Source: Blepharisma stoltei
Taxonomy: Eukaryota > Ciliophora > Heterotrichea > Heterotrichida > Blepharismidae
Direction: 5' to 3'
Length of the DNA stretch: 64,000 bases
Assembly: GCA_914767885.1 (NCBI GenBank)
Contig: CAJZBQ010000041.1
Coordinates: 62,001-126,000 of the forward strand
Part shown: positions 1-10,111 of the stretch, piece by piece
Position numbering within the stretch: the stretch's first letter is position 1
How the letters are laid out: every line of letters starts with the position of its first letter
Program-made: the position numbers and the translations under genes
Notes under the pieces: generated by a model
What the model saw: the letters and a program-made list of their open reading frames with translations, nothing else
What the model was told of the DNA's origin: nothing
The model's database searches: none

Positions 1-108
1 CAGCACCATTTATTTTTTCCAAAAACTTCTTCCCAGTTCTTTTTTATTCCTAAATCCCTCCATTAATAATCAATTGCATTTAAGCTTTTTTTTATAAGTT
101 TTTCCTTA

Positions 109-682
109 CTCCCCCCCAATCCTTGATCGAACGATTGAATGTAAAAATTCCTAAAAAATTTTGGGAAATTAACCCCCATCTTTGATCGAACGATTTTCAT
201 ATCATGACAATTTTTATATATATAAAAAAATATATTAGCTATTAAAAGCTTGGGAAGATGCACCTAATGAAGTTTGTTTCAGAGCTTTTAGACAACAGAA
301 AGCTGCAGAATCAACCATCAGAAGTTTTTTTAGCCATCAGCCTAGGCTTAAAAACACAATAATCTAATAAAATAGAGATTCTTTTAAAATTTAAAAAAAA
401 AATTTAATTTAATAAGGAACAAATTAAAATTTATACAGTTTAAAAAGGGGTAACTAATAAATCAAAATATTAAAAACTGGTATTTTATGAAATTAATTCA
501 ATTTTTTACTATAAAAATAATTATTAAATACTCTTAACCCTCTTATTTAAAAGTAAATAAAAAAAATATATAAATATATTTTTTATTTTATTATAAAATT
601 GTTTTCCCAAAAAAAATTTTTTTTAAACCCCCATCCTTGATCGAATGATGGCGAGTCGTTCGATCAAGGATGGGGGGGGTTA
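109..682. mobile_element. Family A MITE, about 574 bp
   Basis: The element is flanked by TA. It starts with a C-run followed by ATCCTTGATCGAACGATT and ends with the inverted form, CGTTCGATCAAGGATGGGG. An internal direct copy of the end motif lies near 175-195, and a short hairpin (two facing copies) near 630-675. A second, closely similar copy is at 61875-62446. It has no open reading frame long enough for a transposase, so it is non-autonomous. The 66-codon frame inside it reads through the repeat and is not a gene. Confidence 0.8.
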
Positions 683-789
683 ATTTCTCTGTAATATATT
701 GTTCATCTATATTTAATTATCAAACAAAGTTAAAATATAAATGAATTCCATCATAAATTTAAAAAAATACATAAAATCTGCATCTATCC

Positions 790-1741
790 TTATAAGGGAA
801 GTAAATCATATCTGTTTCCAGGCAATTCTCCATTAAGTCTTACCAAATTATCCGTAAAAGTATACTCAATAGTCGTCAAATTATTCAAGACCAAATAAGT
901 GTGCAACGCAAACAGCAATCCTAGTCCCAGCATCATCGACCCACATAAAATAAAGGCAAATCTCACTGCTTCTCTATTTAAATCAGACAATTCTCCAGTA
1001 AAGCTTTCGTCACCGTCTAAAATCTTTATAAAGCTATCCCACATGATTGCACAGATAATGAAAGTTCCAATTAAAATCCAAAATAAAAGAAGGTAAAAAT
1101 AGCGATAATTATAGAGCCCTATACAGTTGTTAACCCAAATACAGTGATGATCCATTTTAAGGACACATTTATTACAGGTTGAGCAGTGGTGAGCTCTAGG
1201 GGGCTTTGAAAAATTGCATTTTGGGCATCATTGAGAGTCTGATGATAACTCTAGGCTTTCTAAGGATGTTTCTTGAGGGGTTCCAGGATCTGTAAACGCA
1301 GCTTTGTAATAATTATAGAGAATATAGCTCAAGAACTATTTTAGATCTGACTTACCGATCTTTTCTGAGAGAATGAGGGAGTTGGCAAAAACAGCTTATG
1401 CTAGTTTAGCCATGTCTCAAATGGCAGAAACCCTGTATAAAGTGGTTGTGCCATTTGGTTAAACCAGCATTAATTACTTTTGCCAACTCCCCTCTTTCTG
1501 TCAGAAAGATCGGTAAATCCGAACTAAAAAGTGCTCAGGCTATATTGAATAAAATAAAAATTCCTATGAATGTATAGAACAGTGCTTGGGAATAGCTTGC
1601 ATTGATAATTGAAAAGAGCAAGAAAAAGTAAAAATATGAAATCTAAATAGAAAATACGCTGAAAATAAGGAGGTTTCCAATGAGCAGACATATTCATCCA
1701 CCCTTCTTTAAAGCTTTACAAGCAGCTTCTTTATTTATCAT
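790..1741 (-). CDS. DHHC-type palmitoyltransferase
   Basis: S-acylates cysteines of membrane proteins. The cysteine-rich domain is complete (WCPKC...HHCSTCNKC), followed by the catalytic DHHC and WVNNCIG. Two membrane segments lie before it and two after, the usual four-TM topology, at about 241 aa. The start is the ATG at 1739-1741, giving [16 protein letters not shown]. Two interruptions were removed. One is a 15-nt intron at 1643-1657. The other is an IES at 1316-1526, which joins WALF to [13 protein letters not shown] and leaves exactly 242 codons. UGA is read as Trp at least twice, including the Trp next to the first CPKC. The proteins at 20324 and 60720 are distant relatives. The family assignment is firm; the IES edges are tentative by a few bases. 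Confidence 0.85.
1316..1526. mobile_element. IES with inverted-repeat ends inside DHHC gene
   Basis: A TA-bounded insert of about 211 bp. Its ends carry a near-palindromic pair: GACTTACCGATCTTTTCTGA near 1343 and the inverted GAAAGATCGGTAAATCCGAAC near 1503, plus GGGAGTTGGCAAAA against TTTTGCCAACTCCC further in. It contains in-frame UAA/UAG stops, and removal restores the DHHC frame. Confidence 0.75.
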
Positions 1742-1800
1742 ATAAAAATATGAATATTTACTATTAGTTTCTACGCTCCCATACATTTTTCTTATTCAGC

Positions 1801-2854
1801 CTAGTTAATTTTAGTTATTTGGTCTCTCAAACACTTAATCCATTCCTCAGAAAATTTCGGCTTCAACCTCGGAATTTTTACTGTAAACTCCAGCCTTCTA
1901 CTGAATTCTTCAATTTCTTTTTCCAGCTCTGGATACTCCATATCTCTATATTCCGACTTCGGCGATCCAGACGTGCTCGCAGTGGACGCTTTGCATCTTT
2001 TTTTCCCCTTGTTCCTTCTTTTTTTTTTCATGTCCTTCGCATCTCCATTAATAAACGACACAATGTCATCGACGCTCATAAAGCTGACATCATCATTGGT
2101 ATTGTCTTCGCCGCTCAAAATTAGCTTAGAGTTCATCCTTTGTGAGTCCTCTTTAAAAACCTTGTCAGTGCTTTTCGTCGAAGACCTAACCTCATGTATA
2201 TGGGACAGCCAAAACGCTCTAAAATTTTTAACACGGATTTTTCTCATTATAAAAATTATCCATCCAAAAATCCAGGGGGGTAAGTCTATTACTTAAAGAC
2301 CTCAGCTCTAAGTTCAGGTTAATTACATCGTTTACCACACAGCTTTTATCTGCAACGCTAGGTGCAGCTTCTATTAAATTTTCAAAATGCTTTAGTACTT
2401 TGTCGAAAAATGCGAGTTTTGTGACGTTCTCACAGGTGATGTAGGTCGGCTCCTTTTCAAAAATCCCTGTGGTGATTTTTCCGAGCTCGCGGGCTGAGTT
2501 TTCGACTGTGTGGAATGCTTCAGCAAGACAGAGAATCCGGAGAATTAAGCTTTGGGAATCAAGAGATGCCAAATCAGTGAAAATGTCTGAGACAAACTGA
2601 TGGACGGCGTCGTAGAAAATGCGGTAGATCATGTTGTAGGATTCTTGATGCACTATTTGTTTGACTTTTTGTGTCAGCTCATTGCGGTAATTGGTTTCTA
2701 CCACCAGCTGGTATTGTTCGGGAGGGTCTGAAGCACGGAGATTCTCGAGCCGCTGAGCTTTGCGCTTTCTGAAGTCTTGGAGATACTCGTTGTAAATTTT
2801 GGTGAGGGCTTCTTGCAGCTCGTCTCTAAGCTCGATTAAACTATTTGTGCTCAT
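1801..2854 (-). CDS. Conserved-looking protein of unknown function
   Basis: Not recognised. Two overlapping frames become one 345-aa protein when a 16-nt GT...AG intron at 2219-2234 is removed; the 16-nt length accounts for the frame change. The start is MSTNSLIELRDELQEAL. The first 200 residues are predicted helical and mixed-charge. Residues around 240-270 are acidic, and a short basic stretch (MKKKRRNKGKKRCK) near 265 could be a nuclear signal. There are no membrane segments. The ORF on the opposite strand is a shadow. Either a cytoplasmic or a nuclear role is possible. Confidence 0.8.
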
Positions 2855-2934
2855 ATTTGAGTGAGATTTTTATAAATCTAAATGGAAACTGAGGGCCTTG
2901 TGAGCGAAAATAGGAGAAAGTGTGTTTGTATAGG

Positions 2935-3421
2935 ATGCATTAAAATGTGGGGTAAGCTAACCTATTAACACCTGAAAGAGTAGGCTTATTGGGAAATTGG
3001 GGACATTGTGGAAGGGAGCCAGAGCTTGGGAATTCGCATCTTGTCAGGCTCTACTTGGCTGGCGGAGCGCAATTTCTGCTTAGCCGATCGCACAATAAGT
3101 CAAGGCTTTACCTCCGTGGGCAAATGAATCTTTGGAGTTGGAAAGGGAAGGCCAAGGATGCCACTTAGCCAATCAGGTAAGTTCCCCTAGCACGATGCCG
3201 AACAGAAAATTCGCCTTCGAATTTTTTGAAAGGCAAATCCAGCTAAAGTTAGGGCGTGGTGCCTATAGGTTTCTGGCTCTTAAGTAGCAAATGTAGGCCT
3301 CGTCCGTGAGGAGCAGCAAAATGGAAGATCAGAACTAGCAAGCTGGCTGAGCGTTGTGCGGAGGCGATTAGTGGCATACCAGCCTGCAAGGACTTCTCTA
3401 TAAGTAATTTAAGTTTAATTC
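2935..3421 (+). mobile_element. SINE-like retroposon copy
   Basis: A GC-richer block in AT-rich DNA. It starts with an ATTAAAATG-type head and ends in a TTCTCTATAAGTAATTTAAG tail. The direct repeat TTTGTATAGG flanks it at 2925-2934 and 3422-3431, consistent with target-primed insertion. Internal similarity to the copies at 4126, 20745 and 34851 includes the stretch GCAAATTC..GGAGTTG with GATAGCC-like words. It lies outside recognised genes. Confidence 0.65.
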
Positions 3422-3431
3422 TTTGTATAGG

Positions 3432-3953
3432 GATTTTTATTATAATAATGCAAATACTTGAGAATGAAATTAGAGAAGTTCAATTAAATCACTCTGATAT
3501 AATAATATACATTTCTGCTTAAAGATAAAGATAACAGTTCCTACATAACAATTGATTAAAGTGTGATAAGTAATTTTTTTATTTTTGAAGGAAATGAACC
3601 AAATGAAATAGGTATCATTATTTGTGATTAGAAAACTTTGAATATAGCATGGACACACTCAATATGCCCTCGAAACTATAGATTTAGGAAATTCGGTTAT
3701 TCGCTAGATACTCAATAAAGTCGATCTGAAAAGTGTAAGTCTAATGATTTAAATCTCTTTGACTGAGATTATGAACATTGACAAATGTCTTAATATTGGC
3801 AGCTTGGAGAGCACAGTTAATTTTTCTGCTTCAAAAATCCCTTCAAAATTATTTTGATTAAATTTCACTATACAGCTTAGGTGGTTTCTACGATATTTTA
3901 AACATAATTATCTTTTCTTTATTCCTTACTCTTCTTTAAAGTTTTATATTAAC
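3432..3953. other. Intergenic, AT-rich; nothing recognised
   Basis: No conserved frame and no repeat that I can name. The 62-codon minus-strand frame at 3470-3658 is low in complexity, lacks family features and is not supported. Confidence 0.5.
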
Positions 3954-4815
3954 TTATTCATAATACGATCCAAACACAATAACGACCGCAAAGATATTCC
4001 CTGATTGATATGAATGTGAAGCATAATTGTCAAATTTCGCATTCCATAAGCACTTAGATGCAACTCTCAGCCCCTGCCCCATATTTTCCCCTATAAAAGT
4101 CTGAACAATCAACTTGTATCTTGGCTTAACTTAGATTATTATAGAGACTTTTCATGCCCCTTGTATTGTTTCACCCTCTTGCTCGCCAGTCCAATTATAC
4201 GGCCTAAAGGTATGTGTCGCTCCTCTCGGACGAGGGCATGTGCTCGCCACCCAAGAGTAAGAACCCTGGGCACCGTTCCGTATATTAACAGGACTGCCCT
4301 TTCCAAAAATTCCAAAGCGAATTTTCTGGCCAGGCAATATGCCCGAATGAAACTTTTAGCCCAGAGTGCAGCTTCTGGTATCGAGCTGCCGATAGGTCAA
4401 GCGAACTCCCTCTGGCCTTGCTAGACTATCCCTTTCAACTCCCGTTCCCAAGATAAAACCTCGCACTGGATGTGAGCTTGCGGTAAGTCAGCCCGGCATT
4501 GCACTCCACAAAATACTTTTATCGCACACTGCTTCCCGAACGTCCTGGATAGGTGAAAAGAGGGCAGGTTGATTCTCTACTCCATTTTTTAAGTGTGCTG
4601 TATCTTGGCATCCTTAAATTTTTGCATCTGATCTTGACAATATTGCTGATTTCAAGGGCTAATTGTTGGGCAGTAGCGTTGTCGTATGATTTGCCTTCAA
4701 GCTTATCTTGTAAAACATCGTTGACTATTCTTTTTACTTGGGCCGGGTAAAATTTCTCTTCTTCTTTAGGCTCTGTGCGGTGGGCGGAAATGCCATATTC
4801 AGGTGGAACTGCCAT
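3954..4815 (-). CDS. Tctex1/DYNLT dynein light chain, split by a SINE
   Basis: Light chain of the dynein motor; binds the intermediate chain and cargo. Exon 1 (4815 to 4603) encodes MAVPPEYG...YPAQVKRIVNDVL...NLRMPRY. Exon 2 (4118 to 3954) encodes KLIVQTFIGE...GQGLRVASKCLWNAKFDNYAS...AVVIVFGSYYE and then UAA. Joined, they give a full-length 125-aa Tctex1 domain, the usual size, with the family's C-terminal FGxYYE-type ending. Between them lie 484 bp (4119-4602) holding a SINE-like element. The duplicated 11-mer TGTATCTTGGC is at both edges, and the TA inside it is the excision point. After removal 126 codons remain, without a stop before the end. Confidence 0.93.
4119..4602 (-). mobile_element. 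SINE-derived IES in the Tctex1 gene
   Basis: A reverse-oriented, GC-richer element truncated at its head. Its tail reads CTCTATAATAATCTAAG on the minus strand. Perfect 11-bp target-site duplications TGTATCTTGGC lie at 4115-4125 and 4599-4609. Deleting from the TA of one duplication to the TA of the other restores the gene exactly. Small ORFs across it are spurious. Confidence 0.88.
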
Positions 4816-4935
4816 TTATAAATTATTGCTATCATAAAGATTCTAAAATTATTTGAAATGATACAGAAAGCCATTTCAGCAGAATTTAATAAAAGGCTTA
4901 TTTGAGAAAATAATTTCAAGATAATTCAACTTCTA

Positions 4936-5233
4936 ACTCCCCTATCTACGTGAACAACACAAAATCATAGAAAAAATCCCTGATTTTTGGGCAAAAAAAA
5001 AACTCCCTCAGTGTGAACGAATAAATATTTTTATGAAAAAATATTTTAATATATAAGAAATAATTAGTATAATGAATCTCAGGCTAATTCTGTTGAAATT
5101 AAATAGCTTAATTAAATTAATTTTGGCTTTCCAATTTTGGCGAATTTGAAATTTTTTAAATTTGATAAAATTTATATATAATGTTTTTACAAAAAAATAG
5201 CACCACTCTCACTCGCTCACAAGAGGCGGAGTA
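4936..5233 (+). mobile_element. Degenerate family B MITE
   Basis: Flanked by TA. The left end reads CTCCCCTATCTACGTGAACA and the right end TCGCTCACAAGAGGCGGAG. The middle keeps the family words GATATATAAG-like, TAATTAGTATAATGAA, GCTAATTCTGTT and AATTAAATTAATTTTGGCTTTCC. It lies between genes. Confidence 0.7.
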
Positions 5234-5643
5234 AATAAATTATATTATCTATAATTTTATAGAAAAATTTGCGAATTATCTCTAGGCAATTGTAATTCTC
5301 GTGAGATTTAGAAGAGAATATCCATAGATTGGCAAATTTATAAATTATGGCTTTCTTTTTAAAAGCTCAAATAAATCATTAAATTTAGATATTCATCGAT
5401 ATATATTAAAATAATTTTTCAATCAATGTATTTTTTCAAATTAATCTGCAAGCAAAAATGATGGAATAGTCATTTAAATATGACTATAAATTGATATCTT
5501 TCAGGATAACTTACAGCTTGCCTTTGACTATAAACTGTTAGTCTAACTCATAAGCTTTTTTAGCAGCTCTTGACCCTGTGCCACTCATAGTCCAAGCTAA
5601 TCTATAAGCTATCCATAACTATATTGTAAAAATCAATATAAAT

Positions 5644-6678
5644 GTGGGAAATGTAATTATCAATATGAAAAGCCCTCTCAAACTCAGTTTTCAGGTCAAA
5701 AAAATCCTCAAAAAAAACGACCTGCAAAATTTCAAAAAAATCGAGTTCAAGAGAGGCGGAGTCTATGGCTCAGAAAGAAAAACAATTCTTCATTTAGCTG
5801 CGAAATACTGCACAAACCACACAATACCCAAATATTTAATTAAGAAAAAGAAGGTGCAGCTGGACACCAAGACAAAGAAATCTTTGTCGACTGCGCTTCA
5901 TTATGCATGCAGATCAGGAAATTGACTAATTGCCAAATATTTATTAAAATGTGGATGTGATATCAATAGGCTAAGGAGAGGCAATCAGAGCTCAATATTG
6001 CTATCAGTAAGATACAATTGGCTTGGAATTACCAAATTACTAATTTCAAAAAAGGCTGATATTAAAATCAAAGACAAAAGAAATTGGAACTTAGCACACT
6101 GGGCATCATATAATGGAAACTTAAAAATGCTGCATTTATTAGAGAAATCAGGAGTTTCTTTACATGATGTCACTGATAATGGCGAAACTTGCCTTCATTT
6201 GGGTGTTTGGAGTGGAAATCTTGAGTGTGTAAAATATCTATTGACAAAAATTTCTATATGAGAATCTGCAAAAAATGGGTCAATTCTTGAATATTGCCGA
6301 GGAAATTGAAGCCTTTTATCATGACTTTTGTTTAATACTAAATGAAGTGAAGTCCCAGTACTCGAAATTCTTTTATCAATAAATTGCCCAAGAGACCTGA
6401 TACTTAAGCACGTTTTCAATGAATTAAATATTAGTTTTATTTTTAGATATGACCGAGATGACTTATTAAATGATATCTATGAAAAGAGCAAGGTCCCGCT
6501 TGAGAAAATGCTTATGATGAATATGCCTGAAAAGTGTAAAAGCATGGCTTTTAAGCTGATTAAATGGGGTAAAGTCAAAGGACTCATTTTTATTTATTTA
6601 ATTTCCAAAAAAAATCATATGATATTTGGGAAAATTCCCAAAACCCTTATTCAAGAGATGGCTGAATATTTAGAATAA
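5644..6678 (+). CDS. Ankyrin-repeat protein
   Basis: 345 codons read straight through only if UGA is Trp. Repeat-like units with the helix signature are visible: TILHLAAKYCTNHTIPKYLI (about residues 48-67), TALHYACRSGNWLIAKYLL (about 84-102), NLAHWASYNGNLKMLHLL (about 152-169) and TCLHLGVWSGNLECVKYLL (about 183-201). The C-terminal third has no repeats and contains several UGA codons. This is a protein-binding scaffold; its partner cannot be inferred. Start ATG at 5644 and stop UAA at 6676-6678. Confidence 0.85.
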
Positions 6679-6710
6679 TTTTCTTATAATAGGTTTATAA
6701 AAATAAAATC

Positions 6711-6962
6711 ATGCTTGCTTATACTATTAGAAGAGGGATTTACAAGCCAAAAATCCAATTCCGGAGGAATAAAAAGCCTACTTTTCGCACAGCAGATGTA
6801 GAAAAGGCACCAATCCCTACAGAGCCATATCAGAGGCCACGCTACTTATCTTTTAAAGGACTATTAGAGAAAGACGAAATAGAGATGGTAAACCAAGGTG
6901 GATTTGAGCCAACCGTCAACTGGAAGAAGGTAAAAGCAATAAAATATTCTAAAGAAGATTAA
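6711..6962 (+). CDS. Small basic protein, possibly mitochondrial
   Basis: 83 aa, not recognised. MLAYTIRRGIYKPKIQFRR is Arg/Lys-rich without acids, as in mitochondrial presequences. The rest is hydrophilic (PTEPYQRPRYLSFKGLL...NQGGFEPTVNWKK). It begins 32 bp after the ankyrin gene and no introns are needed. The targeting call is inference. Confidence 0.6.
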   Translation: MLAYTIRRGIYKPKIQFRRNKKPTFRTADVEKAPIPTEPYQRPRYLSFKGLLEKDEIEMVNQGGFEPTVNWKKVKAIKYSKED

Positions 6963-7012
6963 AATTCAAACCTTTTTAAGTTTAACTATAAACAAACCTT
7001 TATTAGGAACTA

Positions 7013-7642
7013 TTATAGCATCTGTAGCTCGTCAAGAAATAGCTCATATTGCTTTTTGCTTCTGATCCTGCTCTGAAGCTGGCTATTCAAAATTGGTCTT
7101 TTTAAATTTCCTTTTGGAGAAGGCATAAACCCAGCTGACGTTGGTGGCTGAGGCGACAAGCTGCCTTTCATTTTTCTTTCCAAAAATTCTCTTCCGAAAA
7201 AACAATTTCTCCTATAACTGGATTTTTTCATAGACTTTGGCGTCCTTATTACAGGCAGAGGGATTTGGGTCTTATAAAGAATTTTTTTCGTTTTTTCAGC
7301 TTGGGGACTGAAATAGGATTTGGCTTTTGGGATTAATTCAGATGATGGGCTTAGCTGGGTTTCGTCCTTGAGAGGTGCCAAGTTGACGAGACTTATGTCA
7401 GTTGGAGGAGATTTTGAATTTTTAGGCTTCCTGAGTAGGCGATCTTTGCTGCGTCTGTAGAAAGTATGGAATGAAGGGTTTGCAGCGAGGCCTGATACTC
7501 GATGCTCAATGGGCGAGAAATATGGGAGATTTTCAGTGCTGGAATAGGTATTTTGGTAAAAATTATCGTCAAGTGCATATATTCTTTCATTAGATGTGTT
7601 GTCTATGCTGAATTCGTAGTGTCCTGAAACTTCAGATATCAT
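7013..7642 (-). CDS. Unknown basic, Ser/Pro-rich protein
   Basis: 209 aa in one exon, starting MISEVSGHYEFSIDN. It is rich in Ser, Pro, Lys and Arg with no globular domain visible. Short clusters such as SPKGNLKRPI and SPQPPTSAGF look like phosphorylation or cytoskeleton-binding segments. The frame on the same strand at 7393-7590 is a shadow. Function unknown. Confidence 0.65.
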   Translation of the reverse strand: MISEVSGHYEFSIDNTSNERIYALDDNFYQNTYSSTENLPYFSPIEHRVSGLAANPSFHTFYRRSKDRLLRKPKNSKSPPTDISLVNLAPLKDETQLSPSSELIPKAKSYFSPQAEKTKKILYKTQIPLPVIRTPKSMKKSSYRRNCFFGREFLERKMKGSLSPQPPTSAGFMPSPKGNLKRPILNSQLQSRIRSKKQYELFLDELQML

Positions 7643-7953
7643 TTATAAAATTATGTTTCCATTAAATTTTGAAATGTTGATTTAATTTTAGCTAGCTATT
7701 AATATAGACTAGAAACTCCCTTTTCCTCAAGCAAGGTAAAAATTTGGATCTCTATAATTTTTGATATTCTTTATAAATTTTTATGATAAATTGAGCCGAT
7801 GAATTTACTACAAAAATAATATTTTTGCTTTTTTGATTGCTTTCCATACTTCATTTGACACTAAATGTTTAACGCTGATATTCTATCACTTTTAATTCAC
7901 TATATATCATTTCAATATATGCAAATATCTTATATAAGTTTTTAGCATTAATT

Positions 7954-8115
7954 ATGCTGAGGTTTGTAAGGAAATTATGACGAAGCTCTGGGATCAAGAC
8001 TAGAATGCTTGGTTTTTCCTCACAGGATTACGAAGGAAACGAGACAGAAGATCTCCAGATATTCTATGAGCAAAATGAAGGCTTTTTAGCAGAGAGGATG
8101 AAAAGAGTAATCTAG
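7954..8115 (+). CDS. Possible first exon of a small gene
   Basis: Open for 53 codons with UGA as Trp, beginning MLRFVRKLWRSSGIK and continuing SSQDYEGNETEDLQIFYEQ. The composition is protein-like, unlike the hydrophobic minus-strand frame over the same bases. It stops at a UAG that may lie in an unresolved intron or IES. A second frame after it (LARILKKTDKRIFLLTRPP) could be the next exon. No homology recognised. Confidence 0.35.
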
Positions 8116-8339
8116 CTAGAATATTGAAAAAGACAGATAAACGAATTTTTCTTCTAACTCGGCCTCCAAATTGTGGAATATAAAGGCTTGCTAAAGAAAT
8201 GCTAAAATATTTGAACGAATTCATCTCAATTACTTATAACATGCGCACAACTAAAATAGAAAATAATAAAAATGACACTTTGGCTGCACTACTATCTTAC
8301 TCATTTAATAGTTAAAGTTAAAAGGTTAAATTGATCATA

Positions 8340-8640
8340 AGCGGGCAAGCCCACTAATCTTTGCCTCTCTTTGGCTCTAAAATAGCATCCTCTACTGCCC
8401 CATGAGGCAAAAGAGGAAAATGAAAGGCCTCTATTTTTGGATTCCGATCTGATCCAATTGTTCAAGGGATCGGCTCCCTAGGCAGAGCAACCGTTTGTAG
8501 AGGCCCCTATGGTCCCAATAAGGGAAGACCATGTGGTAGGCAAAACTTTCTGCCCATCTGGCAGGGAAAGGGAAAGCCTTCTGGGGGAGAAACAGCTTCC
8601 CTCTTCAGCAAGGCATCCCCAAAATTGAAGGTCTACTTCA
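8340..8640 (+). repeat. GC-rich repeat, SINE-like
   Basis: A GC-rich block containing AAGCCCACTAATCTTTGCC, CCATCTGGCAGGGAAAGG and AGCCTTCTGGGGG. It shares the CCCATCTGG(C/T)AGGGA(A/C)AGG-AGCCTT order with the block at about 43920-44100. Its termini are not defined. The 77-codon frame over its right end is not supported as a gene. Confidence 0.5.
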
Positions 8641-8906
8641 AAAGGGACAGACGCCCTGCTTTCAGCTTCATCGGGATTATTCCTACCTGCTCAATGGGGA
8701 GTGCATTTGGAGTTCAATTTTCGTCAATTCACCATTTTATTTCTTCATTTAATGGGCATCTCATATTAATGCAGCACCTTAAATATGTATATTCTGATAG
8801 CAAAAAAGTTTATTTTGGCTTTAATATCAAGGCTTTGATTCCAAGGCAAACAGCATAGAGTCTTATCTTAAATTAGTCCCAAGGCTGGGGAGTAAGACTT
8901 TCCTTA

Positions 8907-9239
8907 CTCCCCCCCCTCCGTGAGTGAACAAAACCATTAGAAAAATCGCTATTTTTTGCCCAAAAACCCACCCTCCGTGAGTGAACAAAAATTTTTTTAA
9001 TACAAAAATTTTTTATGGAAAAAAAAATTGATATATAAATGATAATTAGTACAATGAAATATAGAGCTAATTCTGTTTAATTTTAAACAAATTGCTTTTT
9101 AAAACATAAATTTTGCAAATTAAATTAATATTTGCTTTCCAATTTTTGCGAATTAGGATTTTTTTAAAAAAAAAAAATTAACCCCCCTCCGTGAGTGAAC
9201 AAAATTTTTTTGTTCACTCACGGAGGGGGGGGGGAGTTA
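8907..9239 (+). mobile_element. Family B MITE, 333 bp
   Basis: TA on both sides. The left end is CTCCCCCCCCTCCGTGAGTG with a second direct copy near 8972. The right end is a hairpin of two facing copies (GTGAGTGAACAAAA against TTTTGTTCACTCACGG) at 9190-9225. Confidence 0.88.
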
Positions 9240-9338
9240 GCTTTTTGACCAGAAAATTTAAAGAAGAGGGACAAGCTTTCAGTACTTTTAGCTACGACTG
9301 ATTTCTTGCCAATTAACTCAATAATAATTGCGATCTAA

Positions 9339-9611
9339 AAGTGGAGCATATGAAGAGCTTTATGCTGGGTGACTTTCGAAAGAGGGAGTATTTCGTTATT
9401 AGAAATGAGAAAAGTAACTAAAAAATTGCATAATATGATCTACGAATTTCATGTGGGAAATATCCTCGAAATAAATGATCTATTGCTTGATCAAGATGAA
9501 GCGAAGCTGAGAATCATATATTAGAATAAAGGAAAAAAGAATTCAATGAATTTGCCTTATATATCAGTAGCAAATGCAAACTTAAGGCCTGATGCCAAAA
9601 AGTACTGATAG
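9339..9611 (+). pseudogene. Decayed coding relic next to a MITE
   Basis: Sixty codons are open with protein-like composition (ISLLEMRKVTKKLHNMIYEF, then LEINDLLLDQDEAKLRIIY). A UAG follows, then another coherent stretch (SMNLPYISVANANLRPDAKK) ending UGA-UAG. No ATG or intron resolves the stops. No family recognised. It could also be a chance frame. Confidence 0.3.
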
Positions 9612-10111
9612 CAATATATCAAAAGCTATTAAAATAAAACTATGTTTCTAGAGAATTTCTTGACAATGAATTCGGCACTGATATAGTCATATATACTTAG
9701 ACATAATTTACTATATCCTCAAAGAGGGTACATTCTCAGGAAAAGAGAGAGAGTTGTCAAGGAAGCTATAACCTTAAATTCTCAATCCATAAATTTGCAG
9801 TTGAATAGCATCTCAAACCTTTCAAAGGGAATTAATTAATCTAAAGCATTTTGCATAAAGAAATCTGAGGATTTTCCGTCTATAACTCCATAAATTCATC
9901 AAAAACCTCTTCTAACATCTCTAAAATTGATAAAAAATATCTTGATAACTCTGAAAATAAAGGTGATAAATGCAGCATAAACTCTGAACTTTTTTCTCCC
10001 CTAACCCATAATCTATTTTTCTTTTTTATCCTTAACAAAAGTTTTTACCTTGCTCTCCCCACTCTATAATCTCTCAAATTACACAAATGGCCATATTAAT
10101 TTGTGGCACAG
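9612..10111. other. Intergenic, nothing recognised
   Basis: AT-rich with no sustained frame. It contains the upstream region of RPS19; a C/T-rich stretch (CTCTCCCCACTC) lies about 60 bp before its ATG. Confidence 0.5.

Noticed and set aside
1819..2296. Plus-strand ORFs of 101 and 107 codons
   Set aside because: Antisense shadows of the two-exon minus-strand gene at 1801-2854.
3470..3658. 62-codon minus-strand ORF
   Set aside because: Low-complexity, hydrophobic, no neighbours or motifs in support.
8000..8224. 74-codon minus-strand ORF
   Set aside because: The plus strand over the same bases has a better-balanced, charged frame; the minus frame is mostly hydrophobic and basic.
8625..8858. 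77-codon plus-strand ORF
   Set aside because: Starts in a repeat and continues into AT-rich DNA without protein-like features.
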